From: Candidatus Kapaibacterium sp.
GTDB lineage: Bacteria > Bacteroidota > Ignavibacteria > Kapaibacteriales > UBA4661
Assembly: GCA_004292595.1 (NCBI GenBank)
Contig: RDXM01000091.1
Span: 1 to 56,804, forward strand
Direction: 5' to 3'
DNA length: 56,804 nucleotides
Numbering within the stretch: position 1 is the stretch's first letter; the number at the start of each line of letters is the position of its first letter. The notes beneath the pieces are model-generated. The model did no database searches, was not told the DNA's origin, and saw only the letters and a list, made by a program, of their open reading frames with translations. A program made the position numbers and the translations under genes. Of the stretch, positions 52,164-56,804 are shown one piece after another.

Positions 52164-54482
52164 CTACAAGCGTATCTGTGGAGATACCGTCGAGGTTGTA
52201 GTAGGTTTTTGCACGACACGTGCTTGCTGCTTGTGCGCACTGAAACCAATGTTAAATTGTCCAAGCATACGCTCAAGGTTTATTGCTAGGTGACTTAAAT
52301 TTTCAATGGCAAGGTTAATTTGTGCCAAGCCTGACGAATTCTGCTCGGTAATTTGCTGAATAACTTCTGCATTGCGCAAAACCTCATCGCTTGCGTGGGA
52401 CTGCTCCTCGCTTGCTGCTGCGAGAGAATAAATCGAACTAGCAACCTCATTCACACGACTGATAATTGCATCCATCGAATACTGCGCCCGATTTGCCGAC
52501 TCCCGACTGCGTTGCACTTCGTTCATTCCTTGATTGATAGAATCAACCGCATCTTCGGTTGCTTCCTGAATATGCTGAATCATTTCGGCAATTTGCTTCG
52601 TTGCGCTTGTGGTGCGCTCGGCGAGTTTGCGGACTTCATCGGCAACAACCGCAAAGCCGCGCCCTTGCTCGCCTGCGCGAGCTGCTTCAATGGCAGCATT
52701 GAGCGCAAGCAAATTCGTTTGGTCAGCAATTTCATTAATAACTTGAATAATTTCACCAATTTGCTGGCTTTGGGTGCCTAGCTCGCGCACCGTACCAGAG
52801 GAACGCTCTACAATCGTGGCAACGGCGTTAATATCGCGCGTCGTCGCTGCGAGAATCACACCGCTTTCGGTGGCAAGCCTCCCTGCATCTTGCGCCGCAG
52901 AAGAAACATGAATTGCTTGGCGTGAGTTGTCGTTGATGCTTTGGCTCATTTGCGCGATTGCCGACACCACAGATGTTACTTCGCTCATTTGCCGGCGTGC
53001 GCCACTCGACATTTCACTGACGTTTGCCGCTATTTCTGTGCTAGCTGCCGCCGTAACGCTCACGGTTTCGTGCATTTTTTCAATGATATTGCGCACATTT
53101 TGTGCTGCCGACGTGAACCCTTCAAAGAGCGCACCCACGTCGTCCTGTTTGTCGTGGTGCAAACGCACGGTTAAGTCGCCTTTGGCAAAGCGATCCATTT
53201 CTTTGAGCATCACTTGGGTGTTTTTTGCGAGATATTCACGTTTTTGCTCGGAATCATGCACTGCCTCGTCCACTTTTTGCTGGATTCCTGCTTTCTCGGC
53301 TTGTAAATCATTAATACCTCGACGAATCTGAAAAATCATTGTATTGACGGATGTTGCCAATTCCCCAAGCTCGTCTTTGCTCAGTACGTTCGATTGTGCT
53401 GCTAAATTACCTGTTTCTACATGATGTGCCGTTTCCACAAGATTATCAATCGCGCCTTTCACATCACGAGTAATGCGCATGACAATAAGCAGTACCGCTA
53501 GCACAATAATAATCACCACAGCAAGATTTACATAGAGCTTGGTACGAAAGCCACTGATGCGCTCATAGAGCAATGTGTCGAGTTCGTCGGTGGTATGATA
53601 CCAGAGCTTGTTTCCTACGCCAGAAGTCATTTTGGTAAGTTCTTCGATATCTGATTGGGCAATGCTGATGACTTCGCTTTGCACGTATTTTTCTTGTAAT
53701 GTTCCTATCAAACTACGCTGTGTGCTGAGATAGACTCGTAAATTTGCATCGAGACTAGGCTTGAGATTGGCAAGAGTGTTATTGTCGTAGGCGGTAGCAA
53801 AATCTGTTTCGATGCCAACTAAGTGTGCGCTCATCAACACAAGCAAGACTTTCACATCCGCACGCTCATTCGCTGTCGCCGCGCCACGCCGAACAGCACG
53901 CTCTACCTGCAAGAGAGCTTGATAGCGCAAATCAGTAAAATCCATCATACGAATCAGCATTACATCCATCACATAATAGGTGTCGAGGTCGGGGTCGAGA
54001 ATGAGATTGGATTTGTCGCCTACCCACACGATAAGAGTGCGGACATCAGCAATCAGGGCATCATGCTCGGCTTGTGATTCTTCCGAGGTCATTGTGCTTA
54101 CTTTTGAAGCCAGCAAATTCCACTTCGCAATAAGATTTGCAGAACGCGCACCAATACTCAACGATTCAGCATATTTTTTATCTGCTTCCTGTAATTCCGC
54201 CAACAAGGTACGCACATTCGTTGCCGTGCGCATAAGATTGTCCTGCGCCGTTCCATCGCCAGACTGAACGCGCTCTGCATACAAGCGATGATAAGAAAAT
54301 TGCCCTAAAAGACCCCGCAATGGTCGTAAATACGCTGTTCCTTCTATTTCTTTTGCCGCAAAATCAATTCCTTTTTTCGATTCTTGAATGAAAAAAAAGA
54401 GCAACACCGCAATTGGAATAGCAAAACCAGCTATAACAAGAGCAAATTTTTTGCCGATAGAGAGATAACGGAGAAACTTCAT
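52164..54482 (-). CDS. Methyl-accepting chemotaxis protein
   Basis: A 772-aa transmembrane chemoreceptor, started at the ATG at 54482 (MKFLRYLS). Membrane helix 1 at about residues 13-32 ([20 protein letters not shown]), a long helical periplasmic domain with two helical bundle-like halves, membrane helix 2 at about 316-338 ([18 protein letters not shown]), HAMP at 339-392, a coiled-coil linker and the signalling domain with the hairpin tip [35 protein letters not shown] at about 584-618. The ligand is unknown. No che genes are next to it; the PAS-mini-receptor at 46321 is the only other chemotaxis-type gene here. Confidence 0.95.
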   Translation of the reverse strand: MKFLRYLSIGKKFALVIAGFAIPIAVLLFFFIQESKKGIDFAAKEIEGTAYLRPLRGLLGQFSYHRLYAERVQSGDGTAQDNLMRTATNVRTLLAELQEADKKYAESLSIGARSANLIAKWNLLASKVSTMTSEESQAEHDALIADVRTLIVWVGDKSNLILDPDLDTYYVMDVMLIRMMDFTDLRYQALLQVERAVRRGAATANERADVKVLLVLMSAHLVGIETDFATAYDNNTLANLKPSLDANLRVYLSTQRSLIGTLQEKYVQSEVISIAQSDIEELTKMTSGVGNKLWYHTTDELDTLLYERISGFRTKLYVNLAVVIIIVLAVLLIVMRITRDVKGAIDNLVETAHHVETGNLAAQSNVLSKDELGELATSVNTMIFQIRRGINDLQAEKAGIQQKVDEAVHDSEQKREYLAKNTQVMLKEMDRFAKGDLTVRLHHDKQDDVGALFEGFTSAAQNVRNIIEKMHETVSVTAAASTEIAANVSEMSSGARRQMSEVTSVVSAIAQMSQSINDNSRQAIHVSSAAQDAGRLATESGVILAATTRDINAVATIVERSSGTVRELGTQSQQIGEIIQVINEIADQTNLLALNAAIEAARAGEQGRGFAVVADEVRKLAERTTSATKQIAEMIQHIQEATEDAVDSINQGMNEVQRSRESANRAQYSMDAIISRVNEVASSIYSLAAASEEQSHASDEVLRNAEVIQQITEQNSSGLAQINLAIENLSHLAINLERMLGQFNIGFSAHKQQARVVQKPTTTSTVSPQIRL

Positions 54483-54965
54483 ACAACAAAGGAGAAAAGT
54501 GCGTAGGAAAAAGAGGTATGAGCCGCAGACCAACAGCACATAACCGCATTATTTCTACGGCGAAAAGAAAAATAAAGAGTAGCCAACATCAAGAATGACT
54601 AAATGTGGTTTGTGTGGTATCAACAACCCAACAACGGCTTAACAATCAACAATAGCATTCGGTTCTCAAGACTCAATTTTAATGCCAAAATTGCTAACAA
54701 CGAAGGAGAGACAATAATTTTCCGTACAACCTTGAGTGATAAACCTTGATTATTTTCACAGTTGCGATATATTGCACAGTGAAATTGTAGAAACATATCC
54801 GACGCAATATAAGAATTGAAACGGAAAAGCACATACTTTAGTTATGGAATTTATTGTATTTTTGTGCTGCATGGCGTGTTGGAAGACAAAAATGAACGTA
54901 CTGGTACAGATAAAATCTTCACTTCATAACTACCTATTTTTCAATTACCTAACCCACAAATACTT
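54483..54965. other. Divergent spacer between chemoreceptor and ROK kinase
   Basis: About 480 AT-rich bases with no supported gene. A TATTTTTG box at 54857-54864 is a candidate -7 element for the kinase gene, but no TTG sits at the expected distance. No members of the repeat families were seen. Confidence 0.45.
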
Positions 54966-55904
54966 ATGTATGCAGGTATTGACATCGGCGGAACGAGCAT
55001 AAAATATGGGATTGTGTCGGCGGATGGCGAAATCAAGCAGCAAGCCTCCGCACCGACCAATCCAGAATCTGGTAAAGATGCGATGATTGACCAACTGCAA
55101 AAAATTGCCAAAAAGCTCTCAAGCGAGGCAGAATCTATCGGCGTGGGTTTTCCGTCGGTAGTGAATCCAAAAGATGGCTGTGTCTATCACCCACCGAATT
55201 TGCCTGGATGGGGCATTGTCCCTTTGGTGGAGTTGCTTCAAAGCGTTGCAACTGTCCCGATTGCCATTGATAATGATGCAAACGTCGCTGCATATGCGGA
55301 AGCTGCTTTAGGTGCTGGCAAAAATGATTCGCACTTCCTCTACATCACGCTTGGAACGGGCGTTGGCGGGGGAATTATCATTGACCATCGCATTTTTACG
55401 GGCGAGCGCGGCGGCGGCGGCGAATGCGGGCATATCCTTATCAATGTTGATGCAGAACCAGTTGAAGGGAGCCAGTTGAGCTTTCGCACTGGCACACTCG
55501 AAGAGGCTATCGGGCGGCATGGATTGATTCGTATGGCAAAGCAGATTGCTGGTACGCATCCTGAATCACTCTTGCACAACGTCAAAGAATTGGACGTAAA
55601 AGACATTTCCGATGCTGCTGTGCGCAGCGATAAAGCCGCTATCGAATGCCTCCAACGCGCAGGAAAACTCCTTGGATTGGGCTTGTGTTCTATGTTGGCA
55701 ATATTGGATATGCGTATTGTCGTTGTTGGTGGCGGTATTTCACAAGCCCACCCGATTTTTCTCGACACTGCCCGCGAAATGCTCAAAACACGCTCTTTAT
55801 CAACGATTGCACCCGAAGCAGAAATTCGCACCGCTCGCTTTGGCTCAACGGCGGGATTAGTCGGGGCGGCGATGTTGGGGAAATTCAAACTCCTCTACAC
55901 CTGA
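54966..55904 (+). CDS. ROK-family sugar kinase, probably glucokinase
   Basis: A 312-aa cytoplasmic kinase of the ROK family, ATP-dependent phosphorylation of glucose or a related hexose. The phosphate-binding motif DIGGTSIKYGIV is at residues 6-17, the sugar-binding IDNDANVAAYAEA and the catalytic region LGTGVGGGIII are present, followed by ERGGGGECGHILIN. The usual zinc-binding cysteines of the ROK signature (CxCGxxGCxE) are missing: that stretch reads VDAEPVEGSQLSFRTG. Zinc-less members are known in several phyla, so activity is not excluded, but the exact sugar is uncertain. A strong terminator follows at 55948. Confidence 0.9.
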   Translation: MYAGIDIGGTSIKYGIVSADGEIKQQASAPTNPESGKDAMIDQLQKIAKKLSSEAESIGVGFPSVVNPKDGCVYHPPNLPGWGIVPLVELLQSVATVPIAIDNDANVAAYAEAALGAGKNDSHFLYITLGTGVGGGIIIDHRIFTGERGGGGECGHILINVDAEPVEGSQLSFRTGTLEEAIGRHGLIRMAKQIAGTHPESLLHNVKELDVKDISDAAVRSDKAAIECLQRAGKLLGLGLCSMLAILDMRIVVVGGGISQAHPIFLDTAREMLKTRSLSTIAPEAEIRTARFGSTAGLVGAAMLGKFKLLYT

Positions 55905-55947
55905 AAAAAGAACAATACTGGGTGGTATCACAATGCAGGTCATCAGT

Positions 55948-56003
55948 AAAAAGGGTTGGCAAGAAATGCACAGACAAGCGCATCCTCTTGCCAACCCTTT
56001 TTT
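55948..56003 (+). terminator. Rho-independent terminator after the ROK kinase
   Basis: Perfect 16-bp arms AAAAAGGGTTGGCAAG / CTTGCCAACCCTTTTT with a 23-nt loop and following Ts. Confidence 0.88.
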
Positions 56004-56023
56004 ATCGTGCTGCTACATTGCTC

Positions 56024-56125
56024 TATACTAAAAGCGGGTAAAAATTGCATTAAAAAGCGAAAAAGTGAGATGTAGTCCACCTTTGAGGTGGACTACATCT
56101 GAAGCCACAAACCTTTTTTAGTATA
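56024..56125 (-). mobile_element. Module B MITE-like element, complete copy 2 (102 bp)
   Basis: TATACTAAAAGCGGG at the left and ACCTTTTTTAGTATA at the right are terminal inverted repeats. The sequence is a near-identical inverted copy of 11805-11908, with unrelated sequence outside these limits. It contains the module B palindrome 56068-56100 and lies between the convergent ROK kinase and dioxygenase genes. Confidence 0.78.
56068..56100. repeat. Module B palindrome, copy 2 of the long form
   Basis: 15-bp arms identical to those at 11830, loop TTG. Confidence 0.92.
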
Positions 56126-56133
56126 ATCTTCCG

Positions 56134-56667
56134 TTAGCTTTGCGGCTTTGCAGGACGCTCCATCACCGTGCCACAGTTTTGGCAGGTGCAGTGAGCGGGA
56201 GTGCCGTAGAAACGGTCGAAAATCGGCGGCAACTGCTGAACAATATCGCTGATATACGCAAATTCTTCGTAGAGTTTCGTGCCGCACTGCTCGCAAAACC
56301 ACAGAAAACCGTCCAGTTCTTGCTCTGCGCGTTTGCGTTCCATCACCAAACCAACAGTGTTTGCCACGCGGCGCGGTGAGTGCGGTGTGCGCGGCGGCAA
56401 AAGAAAAATATCACCTTCTCGAATCGGCACATCCACAATGTCCACACCGTCATGGATTTTGAGCGTCATATCGCCTTCGAGCTGATAGAAAAATTCTTCC
56501 CCTTCATTGAAATGAAAATCCTTCCGTGCATTTGGTCCACCAACGACCATGACAATAAAATCCGTGTCGTCATAAACAACGGCGTTGCCAACGGGTGGTT
56601 TCAGCAAATGCCGATGTTCGTCTATCCAAGCACGAAAATTCAGGGGTTTGAAGCTGCGTTGCTGCAT
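56134..56667 (-). CDS. 3-hydroxyanthranilate 3,4-dioxygenase
   Basis: A 177-aa non-haem iron cupin that opens the ring of 3-hydroxyanthranilate to give the precursor of quinolinate, in tryptophan (kynurenine) degradation and de novo NAD synthesis. Cupin metal ligands are visible in DFHFNEGEEFFYQLEG (His, Glu) and LLPPRTPHSPRR (His). The C-terminus has the second, rubredoxin-like iron site with two Cys pairs (CEQCGTKLY and CTCQNCGTVM), as in bacterial NbaC-type enzymes. Length is as expected. The other kynurenine genes are not in the window; the sequence upstream of its start ends the window. Confidence 0.95.
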   Translation of the reverse strand: MQQRSFKPLNFRAWIDEHRHLLKPPVGNAVVYDDTDFIVMVVGGPNARKDFHFNEGEEFFYQLEGDMTLKIHDGVDIVDVPIREGDIFLLPPRTPHSPRRVANTVGLVMERKRAEQELDGFLWFCEQCGTKLYEEFAYISDIVQQLPPIFDRFYGTPAHCTCQNCGTVMERPAKPQS

Positions 56668-56741
56668 AAAAATAAAAAAATAAAAAACTTTGTTGCGCTG
56701 ATGTTATGGAATGGGAGAAAAACAAGTGATTAAAGTCCATA

Positions 56742-56804
56742 GTGGCACAGACATTCTTGTCTGTGTTTGTCGCTTGAAACCCGCACTAACACTCACAGAC
56801 AAGA
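56742..56804 (+). repeat. Module A palindromic element, copy 4, cut by the window end
   Basis: 63 bp of the 76-bp element, same orientation as copy 1, with the spacer TTTGTCGCTTGAAACCC closely related to copy 1. The last 13 bases lie outside the window. It is upstream of the dioxygenase gene. Confidence 0.9.

Overview
The window looks like a chromosomal stretch from a Gram-negative bacterium of the Bacteroidota/Chlorobiota/Ignavibacteriota (FCB) lineage. The main evidence is an adjacent porU-porV pair (type IX secretion), a two-component 'propeller' sensor kinase with Y_Y_Y domain, SLBB export protein, HEXXHXXGXXH metalloprotease of the large DUF5117-type family, a TonB-dependent-receptor-like barrel and one textbook Bacteroidota-type promoter (TTG-N20-TATTTTTG). 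Several genes nevertheless have clear Shine-Dalgarno sequences (ssb, degQ, the symporter, the metalloprotease, the anti-sigma gene), which argues against a classical Bacteroidia and for a deeper FCB branch such as Ignavibacteria/Kapabacteria; that last step is inference. No phage, plasmid, CRISPR or transposase gene was seen.

Layout: 0.4-3.8 kb, exported GH13 amylase and a TPR protein. 3.8-9.9 kb (minus strand), exported amidohydrolase, DUF5829-like protein, CHASE2 membrane protein and pyruvate kinase with a histone-like Lys/Ala tail. 10-14.7 kb, nth, accD, a repeat-packed spacer, and a TonB-receptor-like barrel. 15-22.8 kb, porU, porV and an SLBB polysaccharide-export protein. 22.9-27.1 kb (minus strand), five tRNAs (Tyr, Gly, Gly, Thr, Trp) followed by secE-nusG-rplK-rplA-rplJ-rplL, but without tuf and without rpoBC. 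27.3-36.6 kb, threonine aldolase, BASS-type symporter, HAD phosphatase, large sensor kinase, acyl-CoA dehydrogenase, ftsY. 36.8-38.7 kb (minus strand), an ECF sigma / membrane anti-sigma / periplasmic helical protein operon. 39.1-46.2 kb, metalloprotease, mdh, lipoprotein, ssb and an RsmI-like methylase with a long repetitive tail. 46.3-56.7 kb, a PAS-mini-chemoreceptor, degQ/htrA, a small membrane protein, a phosphodiester glycosidase with an SR-rich segment, a full chemoreceptor, a ROK sugar kinase and 3-hydroxyanthranilate dioxygenase.

The most unusual content is not a gene cluster but a set of short palindromic elements scattered between genes. Module A (exactly 76 bp) occurs at 2451, 11944, 20756 and 56742 (cut by the window end). 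Module B (33-bp palindrome) occurs at 11830, 35439, 38904 and 56068. They sit inside larger transposon-like frames: two near-identical ~103-bp B elements with TATACTAAAA-type ends, a 152-bp element with 17-bp terminal inverted repeats and a perfect 9-bp direct repeat carrying module A (11915-12066), and a 149-bp element with 15-bp terminal inverted repeats and an 8-9-bp direct repeat carrying module B at its exact centre (38845-38993). The same palindromic cores in different terminal-repeat contexts suggest a family of non-autonomous mobile elements. A second theme is low-complexity, charged tails or inserts on otherwise ordinary proteins (pyruvate kinase, RsmI-like methylase, phosphodiester glycosidase, ftsY).
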